Made by a program: the position numbers and the translations under genes
The notes under the pieces: generated by a model
What the model saw: only the letters and a program-made list of their open reading frames with translations
What the model was told of the DNA's origin: nothing
The model's database searches: none
Shown: positions 21,599 through 34,661 of the stretch, in pieces
Layout of the letters: every line of letters starts with the position of its first letter
Position numbering within the stretch: position 1 is the stretch's first letter
Source of the DNA: Cocos nucifera
Taxonomy: Eukaryota; Streptophyta; Magnoliopsida; Arecales; Arecaceae
Length of the DNA stretch: 64,000 nucleotides
Assembly (NCBI GenBank): GCA_006176705.1
Contig: QRFJ01004855.1
Location: 107,530-171,529 of the forward strand
Reading direction: 5' to 3'

Positions 21599-22474
21599 GA
21601 ACTTTACTCATCGTCGAATAAATGAATTATTGATATACAATACTGACTTTTTTTAACATGAGTATTCATTTAATAATTTTAGAAGTAAATGATATCCATC
21701 TAAAAAATTATCGAAGCATGTCATTAGAATATTAAGACTATTTGATAGAATGGTTGAGTAAAGAACATCAAATTATTCAAAGCTTTTTCTTAACCCACTT
21801 CTATCTTTATCCTTGGATTATCTAACTTTAAAATGAGCTAGTGGTTTTGTATTCGCACATCCATTCCTTCATCATTTTTTTATTTTATAAAATATAGTCC
21901 ATACAATGCCTTAACTACTTAAGCTTTCTATTTAACGTTTATAGCAAGTATTAGGCCAATAACTCCCGAACCAGTTGGCTATAGGGCATTAGGTGTAAAA
22001 TATCCTTCAAGCTTACTGACTCGAGTCAAATAGGCTATGGATTGAGACTTGGCTGTATGAGTTTTTCTTTTTTTTTATATTGCTCATTTTTTTACACAAA
22101 TATCATTAATTACTTAGGCAACGAGACCTGGTTACTCGATGGAAAACCAATATTTTTTTTTTTAAAGAAACTATATGCATCAACATATCTCACTTATATC
22201 TATAAAAGGTTGACTCTCTTTAGATATTAATAGAAAATGCTAAAAATACTCAAAATTAATTTTTATTCTAGACGCAATCTTGTATTAAATTTTATCAATA
22301 TGCAATCCCTCAATACTCTATAACTCATCAAAAGTGTACATCAAATGCTACTAAAATATCTAATGTTACTCAAGTCTGAAGCATAGTCAGATATAAATAT
22401 CAATAAATTTATAAGGGCAAAGATTCAAAGTAAAGTTAAAAGTTTATCCCTCACTCCCCAACTTATTCTATATT
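21599..22474 (-). repeat. 3'UTR of the upstream E unit
   Basis: Homologous to 11830-12670. Begins at a second purine tract (AAGTTGGGGAGTGAG, minus, about 22449-22463). No coding content. Element D is inserted at 22475, so the rest of this unit lies outside the window beyond D. Confidence 0.65.
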
Positions 22475-23463
22475 TGAAGGAATAAAACTAGTTTTCCTAC
22501 CACAGGATCAATCTGATCGGATTAGATTTATAGCAAAATTTTTAAAATTTTTTATGATCCTAATCAGATCTAAGAGTTCTCAGATCTGATTAGATAGATC
22601 TAAAAATAAAAATAAAATAGAATAAATATAGTGATAACGTTTGTCACCTGATTGGATGAACTCTTCACCCATAGTGATGATCTGATATTGATCCGAGGTT
22701 CTGATCTGAGTCACACACATGTTTGGCCTCTACTAGTATCCACTCAAGTTGGATCTAGAAGTCTCCTCCTTTTAGATCTGATCTCAAAAAATCAGATCTG
22801 CAATCAAATGGGGATGCCTTTGAACCAATCTTCAATAGTAGCACTTTCATCTCTCGATCTGGGAACTAGTCGTGTAGCTTTGCAGGATCATAGACTCAAC
22901 TTTTGATCTTTGATTTTTCTAAACCTTTTTTGATGTGAAAGAGGGAGAGGAGCAAAGGAGGGAGGTGCAAAGATGGACAAAGGGGAAGAGCTTTGCCATA
23001 TAGAAACTATGATTCCAAATAGCTTGCACAAGGCCCAATTTATAGATCTAGGTGCCACCCTGGAGTCCTGGAGCTTTAAGCAACTGAATTGCTTAAAGTA
23101 GAAGGACTCTCAATCTGATCTCCACACCCCACATCATTTTTCTTCTGATTTTGTTGCACAAAATACTAAGAAAATGGTGTGGAGATGGGAGGATAAAGAT
23201 GGTTTGGTGTAAGCCACTTATCTCTAGGTATTTGAATCAAATTCAAAAGTTTGACATATTCAAATCTTATTCGAATGGAACTCCCTACCTTATCTATATG
23301 GGGCATACGAGCAAGAGGGGACATGCACCCATTTCCTCCTTATGAGATACCTAGGTGTGAGTACCCTTAGAAAATCTCCAAGGGGTGCATGCCTCTTGCC
23401 TTTTAATTCCTGGCTATAGGTCAAACTTTGACCCTTGTCTTATTCCCATCTTATGGGATTTAA
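22475..23463 (-). repeat. Element D 3' LTR, distal piece
   Basis: Divergent relative of the family-B LTR: it shares the terminus TTCCTTCA, the (T/C)CTCTACTAGTATCCACT region and the TATA context (ATTTATAGAT near 23040). It ends at 23463 in TTTAA, the TSD of A-I, and continues at 57208. The 5 bp on the outer side of D here are ATATT; the other end of D is not in the window. Confidence 0.75.
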
Positions 23464-25894
23464 TGAAGAAACCAGATTTAGGATTTCAGAGCTAGATCTT
23501 AAAATTTTTTCAGATCTAGATAGTAGAAGATAGGAATTAATAAAAATTAATTCATAAAATATAAAAAAAATTTAGATTCAAGATCCTATTACATGATTAT
23601 AGCATGTGGTAAACTAGAAATTAAAAATTATTAGAAAAATAAAAGACATGTTGATCACATCAATATGGATCTACACTAGATCTATTGTAAGTATGTAATA
23701 AAGGATCATATCTATATTACCTATGTAAGTTAGACATTCTAACTTGCTAATCCAAGCTTGAGAATGTAGCTTTGAGCAGCACATATATCCGACCTCTAAG
23801 AGATATCCACACGAGCCCACGAATCTCGATCAGAAGTTTGATGCTCGAAAATCGGCACAATATGCTAGTACCATGCAGATCCTTCTTTGACGGTTGATTT
23901 GGTGCTTTCTTCTTCAGGATTTGGACTCTCCAAAATATCTAAAGGAATAGGAGAGATTCTAAATCTCGGACAACTCTCAAACAAATCTCAAAGTTGGAGG
24001 AAAAGAAAAGTTCAAAAGAACCCTAGAAGAAGACCCTCTTCTTCTTCTCTGTTCTCTCACATAGACACCCAGATTGGTATCTATGAAATCCCCATGCCCC
24101 AAAGGTTTCTTTCTCTAATTTTTATATGCCCAAGATCCCTCTCAATGATCTAGAAAATATAAAAAAATCAGACCAAAAATAGTTAAATAGAGAGTTAGGA
24201 TGGACTCCTTGTCTAGGTCAAATACCTAGCAAGGAATGTCCAAAAAGGGCAAGACTTAGGCCGCCCAACTCTTGGGCGCCCCCTACTCTTTTCTAGCCAT
24301 GGACCACCTACATTTGTTGCACAAAAATCCCATAAAAGCCATGAAAAATATCAAGAAAATATCTAGATAGTGGGTGGCACAAAGGAAAGGAGTTTTGGTA
24401 GCAACAAACTCCATCAAATAAAGTCTGAATTCAAACCTTCTAACCATATTTGACTCGGTCTACAACTAAATGCCAACTAAGAAATAAGTGAGAGCTATGG
24501 GGGTGCATGAAGGCTTGGGGAGAGGCTTTTCCTTGCAAAAAACCAAGAAGGGGCGGGGGGCATGGGGAAGGCGAGGCATATAGGTGGTGCAAGGATATGA
24601 ATCCTAGTCTCACTAGGATTCCATATTTGACTTGGTCAAATATGGTTTCTCAAACCATATTAAACCAGAAATAAATGAACCCAACTAAAATAGGTCTTAA
24701 CCCAATTAACAACCTAATAAAATCAGATTAAATCAAATGTAAATTTGAAATAATTTTCTATTCAAATTAGAAATTGGGTTGACCCAAGTCCTAATTAAAC
24801 TAGGAGTAGTTCTTCTTTGCAATTAGTTTATTCAATAAATCAATTGAACTTGATCCAATCAAGTCCAAACCAAATCTAATTAAATCATATTTAATTAGAC
24901 GTAATCTCAGCTCTCTAACTTAATCAAATTAAGCTAATTAGCAATCCAATTGCAAATCGATCCTCCTACAACACTTGCACTAGGTTAAACATCAATTGTA
25001 TTAATCATTTAATCCTAGAATGATTCTTAATCATTGATCAACCATTTGATCAGATTGTGAACTCTGATGTAAGTGACCCCATAGGTCAAACCTAAGCCGA
25101 TAGTATAAAAATAAATTTTTGTACCAATCGAAGTGACCATCTAGCAATAATATCCGACGGCCGGATAGGTCGAATGTGTAGAACAGCATCCTTAGAACCC
25201 ATATGGATATGGTTTTCATATAATTCATCTCCTTGATCAAAATACTTATAGGACATCTTAGAGTTCAATTATCAACTCTAATCAGGCTATCCACATGGTA
25301 TTTCAAAATACCAAATCCATCTCACAGATTACCCTGGCCAAGGTTTTGCTATGTTGAAATACAGTCATACATTCTTCTCCGACTCTTGGAGTGGTTAATC
25401 TCATCTTGATCACACACCGACTTCACAAGTACTTGACTATGCTCAGAAATCTTTCGTTACTAAATTAAAAATTTAATTAGTTCGGTACCAAAGCATAGTG
25501 AGTTGTTTGCAAGTCACTAAGGTGATCTCAAATCTAAGATAAACTTATACCTATATCCCATTAGAGATATTCTCGATAGCAGAATGTTCTGAAGTTGGTC
25601 ATGTTCAATGGTGATGTACTCTTACATCTCATCTGTATGCTATACCAGTGTCTCCACACTTCTTGGTTAAGAGGATAACCAACCTATATGGCACATAGCG
25701 ACCTATGCTCGATAGATGCTGTTGTCCTTATTAATAGCCTATCATTTGGTCATAAATAGTTTTAAGGACTAATCGATAAATCTTCTCTTTATATGCTAAA
25801 AGAATTATTTTATTCATCAATAAATCAATTACAAATACAATATGGCTCAACCATCAATAGACTGACAATTAGCTTTGGAATACATTTTTCAACA
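23464..25894 (-). repeat. 3' LTR of A-I
   Basis: Begins TGTTGAAAAATGTATTCC at 25894 after the PPT and ends at 23464. Pairs with 54738-57207: both have GGACTCCTTGTCTAGGTC near 24210 and 55470, where A-II LTRs differ. Confidence 0.88.
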
Positions 25895-26281
25895 ACTCCC
25901 ACTTGTCTTAAAGCCACTAGGTAAAATATCTAATACCCATCTTTGACTTGTGGTTGTTGAACTCCTTTATCGCCAGGGCTTTAGTGAAGAGGTCAGTCAG
26001 GTTCTTCTTTTTATTGATCTTTTGAAGGTCGATGTCACCTCGATCCATGATCTCTCAGACTTGATTGAAGCGGCATAATATATGCTTCGTTTGCTAGTGT
26101 GCCTTGGGTTCCTTCGCTTGAGCAATGGCATCAGTGCTATCATAGTAGAGCAAGACTGAAATAATAAGGAAGGATGCTACTCCAAACTTGGTGATGAATT
26201 TTCTCAGCCACATAGCTTTCTTCATGGCATCTGATACTACAATATACTCTGCTTCATAAATAGAGTCTATTACAATATGTT
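25895..26281 (-). pseudogene. pol: A-I pol, RNase H C-terminus and PPT
   Basis: The minus strand encodes the end of copia RNase H (VWL/MWLRKFIT, then LLYYDST-AIAQAKEPKAH, then the HI..RFH helix), with stops in place of Q and W codons. The purine tract ACAAGTGGGAGT lies directly before the LTR at 25895. The domain is cut at 26286 by A-II and continues at 37169. Confidence 0.8.
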
Positions 26282-26286
26282 ACTTA
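26282..26286. repeat. Left TSD of A-II
   Basis: ACTTA; the right copy at 37169-37173 is GCTTG. The intact sequence in A-II itself (about 29170) is GCTTG, so the left copy has two G-to-A changes. Confidence 0.55.
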
Positions 26287-28786
26287 TAAAGGAACCAGAT
26301 CTAGGATTTTAGGGCTAGATCTTGAATCTTTTTCAGATCTAGGCAGCAAAAGATCGAAATTAATCAAAATAAATTCATAAAATATAAAAAATTTCTAGAT
26401 CTAAGATTTTATTACATGATTATAGCATGTAATAAATAAAAAATTAAAAATCATTAGAAAAATAAAAGATATGTTGATCACATCAACATGGATCTACACT
26501 AGATCTATTGCAAGTATGTAACATAAGATCAAATCCATATTACCTATGCAAGTTAGATATTCTAACTTACTGATCTAGACTTGAGGATGTAGCTCTAAGC
26601 TGCACATGCATCAAACCCCTAAGAGATATCCACACGAGTCCACGAATCTCGATCAAAAGTTTAATCTTCGAAAATTAGCACAGTATGCTAGTACTTTACT
26701 GATCCTGCTTCGATGGTCTATCCAATGCTTTCTTCTTCAAGATTTGGACTCTCTAAAGATTTGAAGAAAGAGGAGAGACTTTAGATCAGAGACACTCTCA
26801 AAAATAAATCTCAGAGATGGAGGAAAAGGGATGAATAGAAGAAACCCGAGAAGACGACCCTCTTCATCTTCTTTCTTCTCTCACCCAGACACCTAGATTG
26901 TTGTCTATAAAAATCTAACATGCAAGAAGCTTTACCCTTTGATTTTCATGTCCCCAAAATCTCTCTCAATGGTCTAGAATCCATGAAAAGATCCATCCAA
27001 AATTCATTTTAAATAATGAGATATGGAGGAATCTTGTCTAGGTCAAATACTTAGATAAGGCAGGTCCAATTAAGGCAATAAGTTGGGGCGCACAACACTT
27101 GGACGCCACCTCCTTTCTTCCAGCCATGGACCACCACAAATTAGTGCATAAAATCCTTTTTTTCCACCATAAAAAATAGGAGAGAAAATAAGAAGAAGGT
27201 GAGGCAAGATAAGGGAGGAGTTTTGGTTTCTCAAAACTCTATCCCATAGAATTTGAAACCAAAACAAAATGCCTCCTTTAACTTGGTCCAAAACAAATAG
27301 CCAAATAAGAAAGAGAGAAGGAGAGAGGGCATGTGAGAACACTACGAAGAGGAGAATTCAACTCACAAAATTAAGGAGAAGAAGACATGGGGGCATTGGG
27401 GCTAAGGTGGCACAAGGAGGAAAGTCTTAGTCACACTAGGACTTCCAATTTGACTTGGTCAAACAAGATCATTTAACCAAATTAAATGAAAAATAAATCA
27501 ACCTAATTAAAATAGATCTTAACATAATTAAAAATCTAAATAAATTAGATTTAATTAGATTTAATTTTAATTTAATTTTTTAATCAAATTAGAAATTGGG
27601 TTGATCTAAGTCCTAATTGAACTAGGACTAGTTCTTCTTTGTAATTGGCTTATCCAATAAATCAATTGAACTTGATCCAATCAAGCCCAAATTAAATCTA
27701 ATTAAATTATATTTAATTAAACTTAATCTCAGCCCTCTAACTTAATCAAATTAAGTTAATTAGCAATCTAATTACTAATCGATCCTCCTACAATACTTGC
27801 ACTAGGTTAAACATCAATCATATTAATCATTTAACCCTAAACAATTTTCAATCGTTGATTAACCATCCGATATGATCATGAACTTTAATGTGTGTGATCC
27901 CAAAAGTTTCAACCTAAGTTGGTAGCATAGAAATAAATTTTTATACCAATTGAAGTGACCATTCAGTAATCATACCCGATGGTCAGATAGGTTGAATATG
28001 TAGAACAACATCCTTAGAACCCATATGGATATAGTTTTCATGTAATTTATCTCCTAGATCAAAATGCTCATAGGATACCTCAGAGTTCAACTATCAACTT
28101 TGATCAGGCTATCCACATTATATTTCAATATACCAAATCCATCTCATGGATTATCTTGACCAAGATTTTGCTATATTGAAATACAGTGATACATTCTTCT
28201 CCAACTCTTGGAATGGTCAATCCCATCCTGATCACTCACCGACTTTGCAAATACTTGACTGTGCCTAGAAACCTTCTATTATTGAATTAAAAATTTAGTT
28301 AGTCTGGTATCAAAGTACAGTGAGTTTCTTACAAGCCACTGAGCTGATCTTAGGTCTAAGGGATACTTATACGTATAACCCATCAAAGACATTCTCAAGA
28401 TTATAATACTCTAGAGTTGGTCACGTTCAATGATGATGTATCCTTACATTTCATTTGTATGCCATACCAGTGTCTCTATATTCTTTGGTTAAGAGGACAA
28501 CCAACCTATATGGCACACAACAATCTATCCTCGATAGATGCTGTCATCCTTATTAATAGCCTATCATTTGATCGTGAATAGTTTTAAGGACTAATCGATA
28601 AATCCTCTCTTTATCGAATCTAAATAGTCTTAAAGACTTCATCATAATAATTGAGTTCGTTAGAAGTTGAAAACTTTATGATGAAAATATCAAAAAAATT
28701 ATTTTATTTAATAATAAATTAATTATAATTAATATAGCTCAATTGTCAACAGATTGACGATTGGCTTTGGAACATATTTTCCAACA
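26287..28786 (-). repeat. 3' LTR of A-II
   Basis: Starts TGTTGGAAAATATGTTCC at 28786, ends GGTTCCTTTA at 26287 (decayed from TTCCTTCA). The adjacent PPT (28787-28800) is degenerate. Confidence 0.88.
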
Positions 28787-28800
28787 ACTACTAGTCCTAA

Positions 28801-31800
28801 AGCTACTCGGCATGGTATCTAATATCCATCTTTGACTTGTGGTTGTCAAACTCCTTTATCGCTAGGGCTTTAGTGAAAGAATCTACCAGGTTCTTCTTTT
28901 CATCGATCTTCTAAAGATTGACATCACCTCGATCCATGATCTTCTGGACCAGGTGGAAGTGGCGTAGAATGTGCTTCATTTGCTGGTGTGCCTTTGGTTC
29001 CTTCACCTGAGCTATGGCACCAGTGCTGCTGTAGTAGAACAAGATCGGGCCATCAAGGAAGGGTGCTACTCCAAGCTCGGTGATGAATTTTTTCAGCCAC
29101 ACAGCTTTCTTTGCAGTGTCTAATGCTGCGATATACTCCGCCTCAGTAACGGAGTCTGCCATAGTATGCTGCTTGAAACTCTTCCAGTAGATGGTTCCAT
29201 TATTTAGAGTAAAGATATAATCCGACATACTTCTACTATCATCATGGTCAGATTGAAAGCTAGAGTTTGTAAATCCCACAAGTTTCAGATTTGACTCGTC
29301 ATAGACCAACCATTGGTCCTTAGTTTTTCTCAAATATTTAAGGATGGCTATAACCACTTTTCAGTGATTTTCTTTTGGAATAGATTGGTGTCTACTCTAG
29401 TGAGTATGCCACATCTGATCTCATACATATCATGGCGTATATGATAGATCTCACTGTCAAAATATATGGGACTCTACTCATACGCTCTTCCTCTTCAGGA
29501 GTTGTCGGATAATCATTCTTTGAGAGAAATTTTTCATGGCCCATCGAGAGATAGTCCTTTTTGGAATTCTCCATGTTGAACCTCTTTAGCACAGTATCTA
29601 TGTACGTGGACTAGGATAACCCAAGCATCCTCTTAGATCTATCCCTATAGATCTTCATCCCAAAGATGTAGGATGCTTCACCTAAGTCCTTCATGGAAAA
29701 CTACGATGACAACCAAACTTTTATTCCGTACAGCATGGGGATGTCATTTCTGATTAAGAGAATGTCATCCACATACAAGATAAAGAATACCACTGTTGGA
29801 CCATTTGCTCATTTATAAATGCAGGCCTCTTCTCGATTCTTAACAAAGTCATATATTTTGATCACCTTATTAGAATGCATATTTCAACTCTGAAATGCCC
29901 ACTTTAGTTCATAAATGGATCTTTGAAGCTTGCACACCTTGGACTCATCTGTAGATGTGAATCCCTTAAGTTATACCATATACACCTCTTTGGTAAGCTC
30001 TCCATTTAGAAAAGCTATCTTCACATCCATCTATTAGATCTCATAATCTAGATGGGCAGCTATCACAAGCATTATCTGAATGGATTTGAGCATTGCCACC
30101 AGAAAGAACATCTCGTCATAGTCAATACCATAACATCGATGATACCCCTTGGCAACCAGATGGGCTTTATAGGTCTCCACCTTTTCTTTTGCACCCCTCT
30201 TCCTTTTGAAGACCCACTTATACTTAGTGGGTTTAACTCCTTCGAATGGGTCAACCAATGTCCACACATCATTGACCTTCATGGACTCCATTTTGGACTT
30301 CATGCCCTTGAGCCTTTTCTTAGAATTAGGTCTCTGCATTGCATCCATATAGATAATTGGATCCTCATTGTTCTCATTGAGTTCAGTTGGATCGCCATCC
30401 CAGATAAGAAACCATAGTATTTATCCAACTGATGTGGTACTCTACTGATTCGCCTTAATGGTGCATGTACATTAAGCTCTCGATTTGATTTAATCAAATC
30501 CAACTCAGTTTTTGCTATAGGTGTCGTCTTTCTACCTATTGAACTTCATCAAGTTCAACCTTAGAGACAATAGTTTTTTCACCAAGAAACTTCTTTTCTA
30601 AAAGGATTGTCTTAAGGCTGATGAATACCTTTAGTTCATTAGTATGGTAGATAATATATCCTTTAGTCACTTTTGGGTACTCTATGAATGTACACTTGTC
30701 AAACCTAGATCCATGTTTATCTATAACTAACCATTTGACATAAGCCGGGCAACCCCAGACCCTAAGGTATGAAAGTGTTGGCTTATGTCCTGTCCATATC
30801 TCATATGGAGTCTTAACTATAGACTTGGAATCCTATTTAATAGATACCAAGCCGATTCAAGTGCATATCTCCAGAAGGATATCGACAAGCTAGCAAAATC
30901 CAACATGGATCAGATATTTTTAATAGAATCTGATTCCTTTTTTCAGACACACCATTATGCTGTGGTGTTCTTGGAGGAGTTCATTAGGAGAGATTCTCAT
31001 TCTCTCCTAGATATGTGAAAAACTCACCAAAAGATATTCTCCTCCTCAATCAGATCGAAGAGTTTAAATACTCTTTCTAGTTTATTTTTCTACTTCATTT
31101 CAAAATCATTTGAACATTTCAAAGGAATTTAACTTATGTTTTATCCGATAGACATATCCATATCTAGATAGATCATCTATGAAAGTGATGAAGTAGAAAT
31201 ATCCACCTCTAGCACCTGTGCTTATTGGTCCACATACATCAGTATGTACGAGACTTAAGAGCTTAGTGGCTCTCTCACTTTTTTCAGTAAAAGATGATTT
31301 GGATATTTTACCAAGAAGACAAGATTCATAGGTTGGAAGTGATTCACAATCACTAACTTTGAAAATTTTCTCTTGAGTCAACCTATTTATCCTATTCTTG
31401 TTTATGTGACCTAGCCTACAGTACCAAAAGTAGACATCTGACACACTATCTAATCTAGGGTACTTGTCGATTGAATAGACTATGTGAACAGATTGTGATA
31501 ACATATACACACCGTTGTTCAAATATCTAGAGAAAATAGTAATACCATTCATAATGATATTATGAAACTATTTCTTTATTGAAATTTCGTAATTATTTTT
31601 GACCAAAAGGCCTACAGAAATGATATTTAAAATGAAACTTGGACAGAAATGACAATCATCAAGAACAATAGTATGGGACTCAAATACAAGTTTCAAGATT
31701 TTTAATGCTAGAATTCGAACTGATCTTCCATCTCCAATGTACAGAAACATCTCACCTTGCTCGAATCTCCTATTGATCTGCAACCCCTGCAACATATTAT

Positions 31801-31894
31801 AAATATGGTAAGGGCTATCGGTATCCATTATCTAGTCAATAAAATCATAAATAGAAAAATTGCAAGAAGTTATCATATAAATATCTTGCCCAGT
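28801..31894 (-). pseudogene. pol: pol of A-II: integrase, reverse transcriptase, RNase H
   Basis: Domains in order on the minus strand. Pre-integrase CRLGHINKNRINRL (about 31420) and an altered C-x-x-C (YESC). Integrase start HTDVCGP and FIDDLSRYGYVY (about 31150-31240). RT with WVFKRKRG, DVKIAFLNGEL, KVCKLQRSIY and catalytic YVDD at 29764-29775. RNase H with WKSFKQHTMADSVTEAEYIA (about 29140-29180), open for 148 codons at 29357-28911. The block between integrase and RT is poor, with several stops. The protein would be cut by the element's own protease and make and integrate cDNA; here it is inactive. Confidence 0.85.
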
Positions 31895-32752
31895 AATAGC
31901 TTGCTTCTTTCTCTACCTGTTCGGATCCAGGGAGGCAATGTATTGAGGATAGTTCCTCTTCCAGTGCCTCTGCTTCTTGCAAAAGAAGCATTTAGCTTGG
32001 CTCTTATCAGGCTTGATCTTCCTAGTTTGCCCATGCATAGATGTCCCAGTTGAAACTTTCACCTTTTTGCCCTTCTTCTTCTTGTTCTTCTTCTCTTTCG
32101 TAAAGGATCAAGAACCAGAAGATGAACCTCACACTAAGTTCGCCGACTTCTTTTGAAGTGGGTGATTCTTCTCAAAGTTCTGAAGCAATCCTAGTAACCC
32201 ATGGTAGTTTGCTTTAGGCTTTGGCATTCTATAATGAGTGAGGAATGGGAGATAGGACTTGAGCAGTGAGTTCAGTATTGCATCTTTTTCAAGTTGCTTA
32301 CACAAGAAAAAGTCAAGCTTGCTCAATCACTCCATCAGCTCAATCATGTATAGTACATGATCAATGATAGAAGCTCCATCCCACATCCTGGCATTGAAGA
32401 AGGTAGAACTAGTCTTGTGCCTCTCAATGTCATCGGGTGTGCCAAAAAAATTCTCCAACACTTGAAGCATATCCTTTGGTTGAGCCATCTCAAATCTGCA
32501 ACTGAACTCATCACTCATGGTAGCCAGCATAACATAGCGCACCGTAATTCAGTCACTGAGTCACTTCTGGTAAGTATCTCTAACTGTTCCACGTGCATTA
32601 AAAGCTGGCTCCTCAGGTGTAGGATCTGTTAACACATATAGGATCTATTCATGCTCCAAGACTATCTTCAACTTTCGATACTAGCTATCGAAGTTGGGTC
32701 CCACCAACTTATTATTATTCAATAATGATCGGAGCGATAGGAAAGTGGCCAT
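31895..32752 (-). pseudogene. gag: gag (and protease start) of A-II
   Basis: The ATG at 32752 opens MATFLSLRSLLNNNKLVGPN, a typical Angela-type gag start. UBN2-like blocks follow (MLATMSDEF, LENFFGTPDDIERH, LIDHVLYMIELME region) with stops and one frame change. The knuckle near 31949-31990 is CFFCKKQRHWKRNY: the last cysteine is tyrosine, so metal binding is lost. The protease site just after it reads DTDS where DS/TG is expected. Confidence 0.82.
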
Positions 32753-34647
32753 ATTTGTACCAAAAAAAATCAAAACTAAATTAGTAATTGATTCATTAAA
32801 CCTAAGGATTTGGATTTTAATCAAAAGGTTCTTTCACTATTTTATTCAAATTGGTAGCCTCTACTTCCAATTTGAGGAATTATCCTAATTCTTTAGTGGG
32901 TACTAGAATCCATATAGACTGCACACAAGTCTAACTTTGGTTGCTCAACCCATATATATCTAAGGGTAGGTTCATAATCAATTATTTCTCTAAATAATTT
33001 CTAGTAATTATTTTTGTCCCAGTCCTTAATCAATAAGCTTTGGCCTCCGCTGAAAAGGTCCGATTAGGTCCAACCATTAACATAACCATACTTGGTCCAT
33101 CAAACCAATGAATGATTAAGCCCAACTTTGGTTAGTCAATGTAACCACCATTTAGAAAGATGCGGTCAAGAAATAATATTATGAATGATAATTTCATCAG
33201 TCAATAAGCATCGAGCCTTTGGATTTTAAATGATTATCTAACTGATGGACCCATTATCACCTACTTAATGGGAGTCTATGATCTAGTTATCATCATAACT
33301 ATTTTATTTTAAGGATCTAATAATTTTAGAGGATTTTAATTTTAAGGAAGAGAGATGATTTGATGAACCAGCTTATCATGATCCTCCCATTTGCTTCACC
33401 AAGTCAGCTTAAGGGAGACCATTAAAAGGTCGATCTAGGAGCACCTAAATCAGTCATACTAATTACCTAGCTGACATGGGTCAACTCGAATAGTTAAGTG
33501 ATCCGATCAAAACATAATTTCATCAAGAGACCAAGTAAGTTCGATCCGTGGGAGGGTCTGCCAAAGCTTGCCTGAGATACCATAAAAAATGGCTAGGTAA
33601 GCAGGCTACCAATTAAAGACCACCGGTTTGGTTTACCTTAGACACCAACTAGTTTAATTAGTCTCGATTAGATCAACCTAATAGTTCATACTAGACCGCA
33701 TAGCCAAGAATCAAGTCCATCTTGGATCTCGTTAAAGACATGGAGTTGACCAACTACAACTATTATAATTGATCCAGAAAATCTTTGACCTAATCTAAGA
33801 TAACAATTGATTAGATTTAGTGAATTCTATAATTAAGTCCTTTTTTTAATCTAACCATAAGTCTAACCCAATTAATGGACCTAATCTCTACTAACCCATT
33901 TAACCCAATGTGTTATAATTTATGTCTTAGGATCTTTAATTCACAATCCTAGATCCTAATTAAACCACTTCTTAATTCTTAATTAAGTTTTGTGCTGAGG
34001 GTTGGGGTTCAGCTTTTCAAAAATAATTTTTATATTTATAAAATATTTTTATAACATGGTTCTACCAATCAAGTTGCATGTTTGATTCATAATCGATATA
34101 CAAATAAGATAAGCGTGAAACTACTTTGGATCTAATCCAGATAGATTCATGTAATTGAAATGATTTCAATTCCAATCAGTCATAAATTATCTTAGATCAA
34201 ATCTACCAAATTTATGATGATTAAAATTAGATTAAAATATTTTTAATTAGGTCATAAAATTTTTTAATCTAAAGTTTTATGATTAATGTTTTACATCATT
34301 ACATACTAGGACAACCTCTCTACTATAAGGGATAACCGTTACAGCAGGACAACCTTATAATCAGTCTGTGCAATCTAAAATTTTTATTTTTAGATTTAAT
34401 ATTCTTTTAAATTAAATAAATTATAAATAAAATTAGATCATATCTAATAATTTTATGATAAGAAATAAATCTACATGAACTAGGACAACCTCTCCACTAT
34501 AAGGGGTAAACCTTACAGCAGGACAACCTTATACCAGTTTGTGTGATCATAATTTTTAATTTTAAATTTAATAATTAGATTATAAATTAGATCTAATCTA
34601 AAAAATAATCTAAATATATAAAAATAATCATATAATAATGAACCTAG
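32753..34647 (-). other. Leader of A-II
   Basis: About 1.9 kb between PBS and gag, homologous to the A-I leader (52811-54723). Two hairpin modules 174 bp apart lie at 34308-34355 and 34482-34529. No coding content recognised. Confidence 0.75.
34308..34529 (-). repeat. Duplicated hairpin module in the A-II leader
   Basis: Two 48-bp modules (34308-34355, 34482-34529) are each bounded by AGGACAACCT direct repeats. In the sense strand each contains a stem such as TAAGG-TTTACC-CCTTA. The same pair is in A-I (54384-54431, 54558-54605). Confidence 0.75.
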
Positions 34648-34659
34648 GCTCTGATACCA
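34648..34659 (-). other. Primer binding site of A-II (tRNA-Met)
   Basis: TGGTATCAGAGC on the minus strand, two bases after the LTR end. Confidence 0.92.
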
Positions 34660-34661
34660 AT

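Noticed and set aside
27070..27342. Hydrophobic 90-codon frame in the A-II LTR, also in the other LTR at 35413-35718
   Set aside because: Its presence in both LTRs follows from LTR identity at insertion, and the A-I LTRs keep only a broken version, so there is no independent evidence that it is a gene.
34308..34529. CRISPR-like repeat and spacer pattern
   Set aside because: Only two modules per leader, within a retrotransposon of a plant genome, and the spacing sequence is conserved too.
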